Assembly (NCBI RefSeq): GCF_023380265.1
Contig: NZ_CP093366.1
Location: forward strand, 186,001 to 250,000
Source of the DNA: Bombilactobacillus folatiphilus
GTDB lineage: Bacteria > Bacillota > Bacilli > Lactobacillales > Lactobacillaceae
DNA length: 64,000 nt
Direction: 5' to 3'
A program made the position numbers and the translations under genes. The notes under the pieces are model-generated. The model searched no databases, was not told where the DNA came from, and saw nothing but the letters and a program-made list of their open reading frames with translations. Position 1 is the first letter of the stretch. Each line of letters starts with the position of its first letter. Positions 7,452 through 14,859 of the stretch are shown piece by piece.

Positions 7452-7607
7452 ATTTACTTTCTGTGGTTCAAGATAATTACAATAATTTGGACAATCAGAT
7501 CGCCTAAAGTGATCACTAAATTGTCTATTGCAACTAACACCATTAGTACCTCGTAGGCACTCAAGTAATGCTGTGAGCCTTTCGTCAGATTTCTTCCGTA
7601 TTCTCAT
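7422..7607 (-). other. Leader ORF overlapping toxin 2 (not a confident gene)
   Basis: From the ATG at 7607, 7 bases after AGGAGGTG, a 61-codon frame (start MRIRKKSDERL) runs through the whole toxin gene in another frame. In cassette 1 the equivalent frame stops after 14 codons. Here it does not, so ribosomes would pass over the toxin TTG rather than stop at it. It may be a decayed leader, or control of this toxin may differ. No protein family was recognised. Confidence 0.25.
7454..7564 (-). CDS. Small hydrophobic peptide, Hol_Tox-like type I toxin (cassette 2)
   Basis: A 36-residue peptide with a TTG start, reading MSAYEVLMVLVAIDNLVITL, then a second hydrophobic run IVQIIVIIL and the basic end NHRK. 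The SAYEVLM opening is the hallmark of lactobacillus holin-like toxins (Hol_Tox). The promoter is an extended -10 on the minus strand (7667–7672, TG-A-TATAAT). The mRNA leader is nearly identical to that of cassette 1, and the terminator is shared with the convergent antisense RNA. Confidence 0.65.
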   Translation of the reverse strand: MSAYEVLMVLVAIDNLVITLGDLIVQIIVIILNHRK

Positions 7608-7658
7608 ACGCAAGCACCTCCTTCGATAATCAACAGCTACCGCCCATAAAACTTCTTA
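7584..7658 (-). repeat. Conserved 75-bp toxin-leader block, copy 2
   Basis: Second copy of the block at 7191–7265, same orientation, with the ribosome site and first leader codons unchanged. Differences cluster in the short segment just upstream of the ribosome site. Confidence 0.85.
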
Positions 7659-7914
7659 CAGTAAAGATTATATCATAGGATTTTTTTGAAAAGACTAAGG
7701 TTTTAATAGAATTATGAACTCATTGCCACTGAGATTTATTCTACCGAAACTTTTAATCTACCGTTAATTGTTGAGAATGATTTTGAGTGCTAAACTGTAC
7801 TTAAACCATGGTCTTCATGATCTTTATTGAGCCTGATATTCGCTTGAAAGTCGCTTTGGTTCAAATATATGTTATGGTTTACATAAAATTTGTCAAATAT
7901 TTATGAGGGATAAC

Positions 7915-8661
7915 GTGAAAATAGAAATTAATAAAGATTCTATGGTTCCAATTTATAAGCAGGTGGCGGATATCATTCGTGATGATGTTTATAACGGTTC
8001 TTTAGCTAAGGGCGAGAAATTACCATCGGAACAGACTTTTGCTGAAAAAATTGGTATTAGTAGGGGAACAATGCGAAAGGCGATTTCCGTTCTGATTGAC
8101 GATGGAACTCTTGTCCAAATTCAAGGCAAAGGAACCTTTGTTAATTCACAAGAAGTAGAATTTCCGTTAAATGAACAATTATTTTCTTTTGCTGAAATGT
8201 TGGAAAGAGAAAATTTGGATTACAAGACAACTGTGGTGAAAAAGGAGACTCGCAAGGCAGATCAATTAATTTCCAAAAAACTAGACATTGAGGCAAGTAA
8301 TCTGTTTTTATATTTGGAACGAATTAGGTCGATCAATGCGGAAAATTTAATGCTGATTGAGAATCGTATTAATATTCAGAACTATCCGGAATTAATTGAT
8401 GTCGATTACAATAATGTGAGCTTATTTAGGAAAATTGAGGAATTAACACATCACAAGATTTCTTATGCAAAAAGTACGTATGAAGCTGTGGCAGTGGGCA
8501 AACAACGGGGGGAATTGTTGGATGTTCCTGAGGCAACACCGATTTTGAAAATGACGCAATCAGTCTATTTAGATAACGACGATCCGATAGAATACGGAAC
8601 CGTTTGGTTGAAAGGAAATAAATACTTTTTAACAACTACGGCACAACGAAGAATGTCGTAA
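7915..8661 (+). CDS. GntR-family transcriptional regulator with UTRA effector domain
   Basis: A ~248-residue repressor of the GntR/HutC subfamily. Residues ~10–75 form the winged helix (PIYKQVADIIRDDVYNG, LPSEQTFAEKIGISRGTMRKAI, GTLVQIQGKGTFV), and the C-terminal ~150 residues resemble UTRA, a domain that binds phosphorylated sugars. I prefer the GTG at 7915, with GAGGG 4 bases upstream; an ATG at 7903 has no ribosome site. It precedes the aldolase–PTS–kinase operon on the same strand and is its likely regulator, probably through the palindromes at 8775–8805. Confidence 0.9.
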   Translation: MKIEINKDSMVPIYKQVADIIRDDVYNGSLAKGEKLPSEQTFAEKIGISRGTMRKAISVLIDDGTLVQIQGKGTFVNSQEVEFPLNEQLFSFAEMLERENLDYKTTVVKKETRKADQLISKKLDIEASNLFLYLERIRSINAENLMLIENRINIQNYPELIDVDYNNVSLFRKIEELTHHKISYAKSTYEAVAVGKQRGELLDVPEATPILKMTQSVYLDNDDPIEYGTVWLKGNKYFLTTTAQRRMS

Positions 8662-8743
8662 AAATATGGTTCATCAAAAAATTTTTAAAGGAGTTTGGCC
8701 CGGGTGAGGGGGTTAGATGAATTTAAAGATTTTTTATTTTGAG

Positions 8744-8772
8744 TTGACATTTCTATGAAACCGGTTTATTCT
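8744..8772 (+). promoter_or_regulatory. Promoter of the aldolase–PTS operon with cre-like site in the spacer
   Basis: TTGACA (8744–8749), 17-base spacer, TATTCT (8767–8772). The spacer contains TGAAACCGGTTTAT (8755–8768), which fits the catabolite-responsive element pattern apart from its last bases. CcpA bound there would block RNA polymerase. Confidence 0.65.
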
Positions 8773-8774
8773 TT

Positions 8775-8805
8775 ATACGTATTCAAAAGTATATATACGT
8801 ATATA
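8775..8805 (+). promoter_or_regulatory. Paired ACGT-centred palindromes, candidate GntR operators
   Basis: ATACGTAT (8775–8782) and the 14-bp perfect palindrome TATATACGTATATA (8792–8805) have centres 20 bases apart, about two helical turns. They lie just downstream of the -10 box. This is a plausible operator for the adjacent GntR/UTRA dimer; binding is inference. Confidence 0.55.
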
Positions 8806-8831
8806 GTCAAAACGCAGAAAGGATAATTCAA

Positions 8832-9686
8832 ATGCCGTTAGTAAATGGATTTAAATTAATTGATATAGTGCAGGAAAGAAATGTTGTGGCGGGGGCTTTT
8901 AACACGACTGACTTAATTACAACTATGGGGATTTTAAGTGCTGTGGAGAAAAGCAAAGTTCCGGCGTTTATTCAAATTGCGCCAACGAACGTTTCTTTGT
9001 CTGGTTACGGATATATTGCAGATATGGTCAAACGTTATACAGCTAATATGGAGACTCCTGTGGCGCTGCATTTAGATCATGGCAAGACTTTTGAATCCGT
9101 AAAACAAGCCGCACGTGCTGGTTTTACCTCGTTGATGACAGATAATGCAAAATATGATTACGAGGAAAATATTTTACATACTGCCGAGGCAGTAAGGTTT
9201 GCTGAAGGATATGGGATACCGGTTGAAGCAGAATTAGGCGCGATTGCGGGTAAGGAAGATGATGATGTTACCGAGGGTAACGCCAAGACAGATCCTGATC
9301 AAGTTGTCGACTTTGTGCAGCGGACAGGGGTTGACTTATTAGCAATAGCTGTAGGCAATGTGCATGGCTTGAACCTTGATCCAAACATTGATTTTCCTCT
9401 TTTGGAAAAAATAGAAGCAGTCTGTCCCGTACCTTTAGTTTTGCATGGAGCGTCCGGCATTCCAGATGACCAAATTGCACAGATGGTTAATTATGGAGTG
9501 GTCAAGATTAATGTTGCCAGTGATTTAAGGAATGCATATATCAAAGCAGTCGGTCAAGATTATAATGATGATCCGCATCGGTTTGATTTGATTGATGTCA
9601 CTTTGGATGCTAAGAAAGCGGTTGCGGACGTTGTATATCAAAAAATCCAAATGATGAATCAAAATTCGACCAGTAAGGTTTATTAG
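8832..9686 (+). CDS. Class II fructose/tagatose-bisphosphate aldolase-family protein
   Basis: A 284-residue zinc aldolase of the FbaA/GatY/KbaY family. Seen features are GAFNTTDL near the N-terminus, HLDHG at 80–84 (His80, catalytic Asp82 and zinc ligand His83), VEAELGAIAG, GNVHG, LHGASGIPDDQI and the VKINVASDLR phosphate-binding stretch. It would cleave a ketose (bis)phosphate to dihydroxyacetone phosphate and an aldehyde. The galactitol-type PTS genes behind it favour tagatose 1,6-bisphosphate or a related ketose phosphate over glycolytic FBP. It is the first gene of the operon. Confidence 0.88.
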   Translation: MPLVNGFKLIDIVQERNVVAGAFNTTDLITTMGILSAVEKSKVPAFIQIAPTNVSLSGYGYIADMVKRYTANMETPVALHLDHGKTFESVKQAARAGFTSLMTDNAKYDYEENILHTAEAVRFAEGYGIPVEAELGAIAGKEDDDVTEGNAKTDPDQVVDFVQRTGVDLLAIAVGNVHGLNLDPNIDFPLLEKIEAVCPVPLVLHGASGIPDDQIAQMVNYGVVKINVASDLRNAYIKAVGQDYNDDPHRFDLIDVTLDAKKAVADVVYQKIQMMNQNSTSKVY

Positions 9687-9697
9687 GAGGTTTCATT

Positions 9698-10177
9698 TTG
9701 ACTAAGGAAGTTCAAACAAGTATCGCGTTCGATGAATCATTTATTCAATATTTTTTGGAACCAACTGATTTCGCTGCTGTAATTGAAAGTTTGAGTAAGA
9801 ATCTATTAGCCAAAAAGTTGGTCACATCTGGATATGCTAATGCAGTTCAAGCACGCGAGAAAAAATTTTCCACAGGTTTGCCAACTGAACCAATTGGTGT
9901 GGCAATTCCTCATACGGATCCTGAGTATGTCAACGAAAATGCGATTTCGGTGGCAATTTTAAAGCAGCCAATTTTGATGAGGGTCATGGCTTCTGGTGAT
10001 CAGTTTGTGGATGTCTCAGTAATTTTTCTTTTGGCGTTAGGTGAATCCAACAAGCAATTGAATGTGCTACAAAAATTGATGGGCATTGTTCAAGATCAAC
10101 AAGTACTGAGTGAATTAACGACAATGTCGAAAAAAGAAATGGTTCGTACAATTAAACAAGCAATTTTGGAGGGATAA
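9698..10177 (+). CDS. PTS EIIA component, fructose/galactitol (GatA-like) type
   Basis: A 159-residue EIIA of the fructose–mannitol superfamily (PTS EIIA type 2). The phosphorylated His is His72 in GVAIPHTDPEYV, and GLPTEPIGVAIPHTD is the family signature. It starts at TTG behind TAGGAGG, which overlaps the stop of the aldolase gene. It transfers phosphate to the Cys of the next gene product. Sequence and partnership with GatB/GatC-like subunits place it in galactitol-class PTS rather than a fructose system. Confidence 0.9.
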   Translation: MTKEVQTSIAFDESFIQYFLEPTDFAAVIESLSKNLLAKKLVTSGYANAVQAREKKFSTGLPTEPIGVAIPHTDPEYVNENAISVAILKQPILMRVMASGDQFVDVSVIFLLALGESNKQLNVLQKLMGIVQDQQVLSELTTMSKKEMVRTIKQAILEG

Positions 10178-10179
10178 AA

Positions 10180-10473
10180 ATGAATAATTCAAAGAAAAAT
10201 ATTTTATTTGTGTGTGCAACGGGAATTGCAACATCAACGGTAGCTGCCGAAAAAACTATGGATTATTTAAATGCACATAATGTCGATGTGGATTATGTGC
10301 AGACTAATGTTTCATCGTTAGGACAATATGATATGAGTGATGTTGATGTAGTGGTTGCCACCACTCAAGTTCCGTATGATTTAGATGTGCCAGTGATCAG
10401 TGCGTTACCCTTAATTACGGGAATTGGCGATCAAAAAGTTTTAGAAGAGGTCTTGCAGATAGTTAGTGAATAG
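10180..10473 (+). CDS. PTS EIIB component, galactitol type (GatB-like)
   Basis: A 97-residue phosphocarrier. Cys12 in ILFVCATGIATST is the expected phosphocysteine of the P-loop-like lactose/galactitol EIIB fold, and the length is typical. It starts 2 bases after the EIIA stop with GGAGGG overlapping the junction. It relays phosphate from EIIA to the sugar in EIIC. Confidence 0.92.
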   Translation: MNNSKKNILFVCATGIATSTVAAEKTMDYLNAHNVDVDYVQTNVSSLGQYDMSDVDVVVATTQVPYDLDVPVISALPLITGIGDQKVLEEVLQIVSE

Positions 10474-10484
10474 GAGTGATCTCA

Positions 10485-11864
10485 ATGTCAGGAATAACTG
10501 AAACATTAAACAATGGTGTGCAGTACGTTTTAGGACTTGGGGTCAGTGTCATGTTGCCGCTTTTCCTATTTATTTTATCTTTGTTTTTCCGATTAAAACC
10601 AGCTAAAGCACTCAGGTCGGCTTTGACCGTAGGGGTCGGTTTTGTGGGAATTAACGCTGTCATTTCCATTTTATCTAACAGTGTCGGGCCGGCAGCGAAA
10701 GCAATGGTTAAGCATGTAGGGATTAATTTGCCGAATACAGATTTGGGTTGGCCAGCTTTGTCAGCGATTACATGGGGGCTACCCATTGCACCATTTGTCA
10801 TTATTATGACGATTGTGATTAATATTGTGATGCTGTCTTTTAAATTGACGAAGACGGTTGACGTTGACCTATGGAATTATTGGCATTTCGCATTAGCAGG
10901 AACTTTAGTTTATTACGTGACAGGCAATTTTTGGTTGGGCATCTTAGCGGCCGGGATTATTACGGTGATTGTATTTAAAATGGCTGATTGGGCAGCACCA
11001 TATGGAGAAAAATATTTTGGATTGACGGGGATTTCTTTGCCCACAGTTTCTGCAATTACTTTTTGGCCGATTGGTTTACTGGGTAATTGGATTTTTGATC
11101 ATATCCCCGGTCTGAAGAAAATTCATATTAATCCGCAGACGATTCAGAAGAAACTAGGAATTATGGGTGAGCCTTTAATGATTGGTTTATTTCTGGGGTT
11201 ATTATTTGGAATTTTAGCAGGTTACGATATTAAAAGGATTTTGAATATTGGGGTTAATGTTGCAGCGGTAATGTTTATTTTGCCGAGAATGGTGCGAATC
11301 TTGATGGAAGGCTTAATGCCAATTTCTGAAGCAGTCAAATCTTGGTTAAATCAACATGTTAAAAATAGTGGCAATTTATACATCGGATTGGATACTGCAG
11401 TGGCAATAGGGAATCCTGCGGTCATTTCGACGGGTTTGATCTTAACGCCTATTGCTGTGGGTTTAGCTTTCATTTTACCCGGGAACGGAACAATGCCGTT
11501 AGCCGATTTGGCTAATTTAGCCGTCTTTTGTTCCATGATTGTTTTAGCAACCCATGGCGATGTCTTTCGATCGGTCATTATCAGTATTCCGTGTATTATT
11601 GGTGACTTGTATATTTCATCAGCAATGGCTAAAACTATTACCAAAATGGCGCATGCAGTTAATTATGGAGGAGCTAAAGGAGGATCTTTAACGGCTTTTT
11701 TAGACGGTGGCAATCCTTTACGATATTGGTTAGTTAAAATTTTTCAATTGAATCCAATTGCATTAATTCTAATTCCAATCATCGGGTTACTCATTTGGTG
11801 GCTTTATAAAGAAACTAAAAAAGCAGTTCAGAAAACGAGTGATTTAAATGAATCTAACGATTGA
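10485..11864 (+). CDS. PTS EIIC component, galactitol type (GatC-like)
   Basis: About 459 residues with many hydrophobic segments and the GatC pattern: GVQYVLGLGVSVMLPLFLFI at the N-terminus, GLALPN-like NLPNTDLGWPALS, and GLDTAVAIGNPAVISTGLIL with LPGNGTMPLADLANLA in the second half. ATG at 10485 is preferred because AGGAG at 10472–10476 lies 8 bases upstream. A GTG at 10476 sits inside that site. It moves a hexitol or ketose inward with phosphorylation. The kinase gene begins inside its last codons. Confidence 0.92.
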   Translation: MSGITETLNNGVQYVLGLGVSVMLPLFLFILSLFFRLKPAKALRSALTVGVGFVGINAVISILSNSVGPAAKAMVKHVGINLPNTDLGWPALSAITWGLPIAPFVIIMTIVINIVMLSFKLTKTVDVDLWNYWHFALAGTLVYYVTGNFWLGILAAGIITVIVFKMADWAAPYGEKYFGLTGISLPTVSAITFWPIGLLGNWIFDHIPGLKKIHINPQTIQKKLGIMGEPLMIGLFLGLLFGILAGYDIKRILNIGVNVAAVMFILPRMVRILMEGLMPISEAVKSWLNQHVKNSGNLYIGLDTAVAIGNPAVISTGLILTPIAVGLAFILPGNGTMPLADLANLAVFCSMIVLATHGDVFRSVIISIPCIIGDLYISSAMAKTITKMAHAVNYGGAKGGSLTAFLDGGNPLRYWLVKIFQLNPIALILIPIIGLLIWWLYKETKKAVQKTSDLNESND

Positions 11865-13320
11865 TGTTGGTACAACTAATACGAAACTTTCTCTTTGGGA
11901 CAGAGGTACACAGTCTGCGCCGATTCAACAAATTAAATTTCCAACGCCCAAAACAGTTGTACATGACAATACTAATTTTGATTTGTCACAATTGTTACGG
12001 GAGCTTGAAAATCATTTATTGCATATTGATCTTTCGCAAAGAAAAAAAATTCAAAAAATTGCCATTGCGAGTGTGGGTGAAACTGGTGTTTTACTGGATG
12101 AATCAGGGCAAATAGTTAGTTCTGCTATTGCTTGGTATGACACGCGATCGCAAGCGATAATTGATGGATTGTCTGCCAGTCAAAAATATGAAATTTACCA
12201 AATCACTGGTTTACCCGCGCATGTTCATTATTCAGCTAGTAAAATAGCGTGGCTGTTAGAAAATGAAGTTGACTCTAATCGGAGTTATACTTGGCTTTGT
12301 ATACCAGATTATCTTTGTTATCAATTAACAGGTGCAATCGCGACAGAGTATTCTTTAGCTAGTCGGACAATGGTTTATGATCTCAAACGAAGAGTTTGGT
12401 CGACTCAGATAAAAGATATTTTCAATATTCAAAATGTCTCATTTCCAAAAGTTTATCCAGCTGGTCAACAAATTGGGACAGTGCTGGCTCCATTAGCTCA
12501 AAAATTGGGTCTGGCGCAGGATGTGACAGTTGTTATTGCTGGTCATGATCATATGGTTGGTTCGCTTGTCAGTAAACAGAAATCCGATGAAATTTTTGAT
12601 TCGACGGGAACAACCGAGGGTATTTTACTAGTCACGCCCACTTTGACCAATGATTTAGAAAAAGAAGCAGCAGGGATTGCACATGGAATCTATGTAGATC
12701 CTAAATATTATACAGTTTTTACCGCTTTGCCTTCAGCGGGGTCAGTGATTAAATGGTTTACCGATAGATTTGCTATGAACGAAAAACAGTTCATGACAGC
12801 GATGAATTCAGCTTACAATCAATATTTAAATCAACAATTTATTTTGGAGAGGGTTCCTTGGATTATTCCGCATTTTAATGGAAGTGGTAGTCCTAATAAA
12901 GCTATTAATACGAGAGGCTTGATCTATGGAATTACGACTCAAACTACCACGGAAGAGATGATTCTGGGAATGTTCTTGGGTTTAACTTTTGAGTTAAAAC
13001 ATGCCTTAGAGTCGATGACCAGTGAAAGGATCAGTAAGATTAAGCTGGTTGGTCCAGCAATTCTTGATCCGTTATGGGTTCAGTTAAGAGCAGATTTATT
13101 AGCTGTTGATGTTGAAATTATTGAGGAGCGTGAGGCGGTTTCACAAGGAGCCAATATTATTGCTTCCTCCTATCAAAAGCAAATCAAGCAACAAGCAGTT
13201 GAAACAGGAGCTATTTATACACCCAATAAGAATGAGCAGGTTATCAAGCAGCTGCTAGAAATCTATCACAAAAAATATTTGCCACTTTACCAAAAAAAGA
13301 TTGAGTTAGAAATTAGATGA
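11848..13320 (+). CDS. FGGY-family carbohydrate kinase (xylulokinase/gluconokinase-like)
   Basis: A 490-residue sugar kinase. The N-terminus has the phosphate-1 motif IDVGTTNTK. IASVGETGVLLD, AWYDTRS and IAGHDHMVG (phosphate/substrate loop) follow. ATP-domain elements include GSGSPNKAINTRGLIYG and KLVGPAILDPLWVQLRADLL. Substrate specificity within FGGY kinases (xylulose, gluconate, rhamnulose, erythritol and others) cannot be read here. The gene overlaps the EIIC gene by 17 bases, so the kinase acts in the same pathway as the PTS and aldolase. A PfkB-type tagatose-phosphate kinase, usual in such operons, is absent. Confidence 0.88.
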   Translation: MNLTIDVGTTNTKLSLWDRGTQSAPIQQIKFPTPKTVVHDNTNFDLSQLLRELENHLLHIDLSQRKKIQKIAIASVGETGVLLDESGQIVSSAIAWYDTRSQAIIDGLSASQKYEIYQITGLPAHVHYSASKIAWLLENEVDSNRSYTWLCIPDYLCYQLTGAIATEYSLASRTMVYDLKRRVWSTQIKDIFNIQNVSFPKVYPAGQQIGTVLAPLAQKLGLAQDVTVVIAGHDHMVGSLVSKQKSDEIFDSTGTTEGILLVTPTLTNDLEKEAAGIAHGIYVDPKYYTVFTALPSAGSVIKWFTDRFAMNEKQFMTAMNSAYNQYLNQQFILERVPWIIPHFNGSGSPNKAINTRGLIYGITTQTTTEEMILGMFLGLTFELKHALESMTSERISKIKLVGPAILDPLWVQLRADLLAVDVEIIEEREAVSQGANIIASSYQKQIKQQAVETGAIYTPNKNEQVIKQLLEIYHKKYLPLYQKKIELEIR

Positions 13321-13346
13321 TGACCAAATTATGTTATAGTAAATGT

Positions 13347-13472
13347 GTGAAAAATGTTTCAATGCTACACCCCATTTTGTTGTAGGGTTGCAACAAAACA
13401 ATTCTAATTTTTAATTCAACAAAAAAGGTTGTCTATTTTAACTTTAACTAAGTTAAGTAGACAACCTTTTTT
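13347..13472 (+). ncRNA. Possible small RNA between the kinase and MFS genes
   Basis: An extended -10 box (TG-T-TATAGT, 13335–13340) lies 15 bases after the kinase stop and would start an RNA ending at the strong terminator at 13421–13472. The RNA can form CTACA–TGTAG or TTTTGTTG–CAACAAAA hairpins, which exclude each other. No ORF is visible. It could simply be a promoter-like sequence in the 3' UTR. Confidence 0.3.
13421..13472 (+). terminator. Bidirectional terminator between convergent kinase and MFS genes
   Basis: GGTTGTCTA and TAGACAACC flanked by A6 and T6, with inner complementary TTAACTT/AAGTTAA, form a long hairpin that serves the kinase operon (+) and the MFS gene (-). Confidence 0.92.
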
Positions 13473-13483
13473 GATAGAGACAA

Positions 13484-14680
13484 TTATTCAACAGTTTTAA
13501 CTGTTGCTTGATTTTCAATACTTTTACCTATGCGGCTGACTAACAGCAGTGCGGCAATAATTGCACACATCACTGTAGCGGCGATAAAAGAAGCATTGCC
13601 CGCTGGAATTTTGATTGCAGCCAACAAAATTGGAGCAAACATGCCTGCCAGTGATGAAACTAAGGTATTCATCGAAATCACTACTGGGAATTGATGTTCA
13701 TCAGCTAAAATTGATAATTCGAACTGAATCGTTGCGTTCACCATAACGACGCCCATGCCAGAGAACATGTTGCCAATCAAATGACAAACGGGATTATGGA
13801 AAAAGACGACGAAAGCATACGACAAAGCAAAAGCCACAAAGCCAAAGGCTAAGGTATTCGATTTAGTCAATTTGCGAATATATTTTAAAAGAAAACCAGT
13901 TAAAATGCCGCCAATATTACCAATTGCCGTAATAATTGCCGTATATGCAGTTCCGCGACCTTGGGAAGCTAAAGTAATAGATTGATTGGACATAAAAATC
14001 ATTAAAGCTAACGATGTGAAGAACGTTAAAATAACAATGACATAAATGCGCCAATTGAGATTCTTGACTGATTGCCAAAAAAAACTTTGTTTCTTTTGAT
14101 TGCCGTCTGTTTGGGTAACTAATTTTTGATCTTGCGGTACTAAGAACCAAACAATGAACAAAACAACAAAGGCGAGACCGTAAACCCAAAATAAATTTCG
14201 CCAATTAGAGCCGCCTAAAATACCACCCAGAGCAGTAAAAATCATCATGCCAAGATTGTTAAAACCAACAGACCAACCCATGACGCTGGCCCGATCTTCA
14301 CCTTGAAAATGTTCTTGCAATAAAACGGGGCTCACGTTGCTAATTAAGCCTGCACCACAACCTAATAGAACCATACAAGCCAGAATCAAGTTCAGACTAT
14401 TCGGATAAATCAAGGGGATAATCCCGCTAACTCCTACGAAAAGAACAGCGATCAATCCAATATTTTTCCGGGTTAGCTTATAAGTTAGCCAAGTAAACAA
14501 AAGGGTTGCCACTAGCTGTCCTAATTGAGAAATAGAACTAACCATTTGGACTTTGGAAACAGGTTCATTTGGAAAAGATTTAGTCATGGCAGCGATTGCA
14601 GAACCGATGACAGATCCGGTCATCAAAAGTAAATTCATACTTAAGATTCCTAAAGCTAAAAACGTTTTTTTTCGACTCAT
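13484..14680 (-). CDS. MFS transporter
   Basis: About 398 residues with roughly twelve hydrophobic segments and a long polar loop near the middle (DQKLVTQTDGNQKKQ), as in the major facilitator superfamily. ATG at 14680 is chosen because AAAGGAG lies 9 bases upstream. The GSVIGSAIAAMTKSFPN segment and the first cytoplasmic loop resemble sugar or drug:H+ antiporter families, but no substrate motif was recognised. It is convergent with the kinase operon and precedes the GH1 gene on the same strand, with a terminator between them, so it has its own transcript. Confidence 0.8.
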   Translation of the reverse strand: MSRKKTFLALGILSMNLLLMTGSVIGSAIAAMTKSFPNEPVSKVQMVSSISQLGQLVATLLFTWLTYKLTRKNIGLIAVLFVGVSGIIPLIYPNSLNLILACMVLLGCGAGLISNVSPVLLQEHFQGEDRASVMGWSVGFNNLGMMIFTALGGILGGSNWRNLFWVYGLAFVVLFIVWFLVPQDQKLVTQTDGNQKKQSFFWQSVKNLNWRIYVIVILTFFTSLALMIFMSNQSITLASQGRGTAYTAIITAIGNIGGILTGFLLKYIRKLTKSNTLAFGFVAFALSYAFVVFFHNPVCHLIGNMFSGMGVVMVNATIQFELSILADEHQFPVVISMNTLVSSLAGMFAPILLAAIKIPAGNASFIAATVMCAIIAALLLVSRIGKSIENQATVKTVE

Positions 14681-14799
14681 TGTGTCGTGCTCCTTTCGAA
14701 TATGTAACACTCTTTTATGTTAAAGGGTAATGAAGAGGTTTTCTATATTCAAAAGTCAGGTATTAACTGTTGATTTCGCAGGTTGTCTTTAAAAGGAAC

Positions 14800-14836
14800 A
14801 AAAAAGCTCAACCACCAAGGAATGGTAGATTGAGCT
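14800..14836 (-). terminator. Terminator of the GH1–EIIC transcript
   Basis: On the minus strand AGCTCAATCTACCA pairs with TGGTGGTTGAGCT around a short loop and is followed by a U run. It starts 24 bases after the GH1 stop. Confidence 0.8.
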
Positions 14837-14859
14837 TGCTTTTGATTTTCGGTTAAAAA

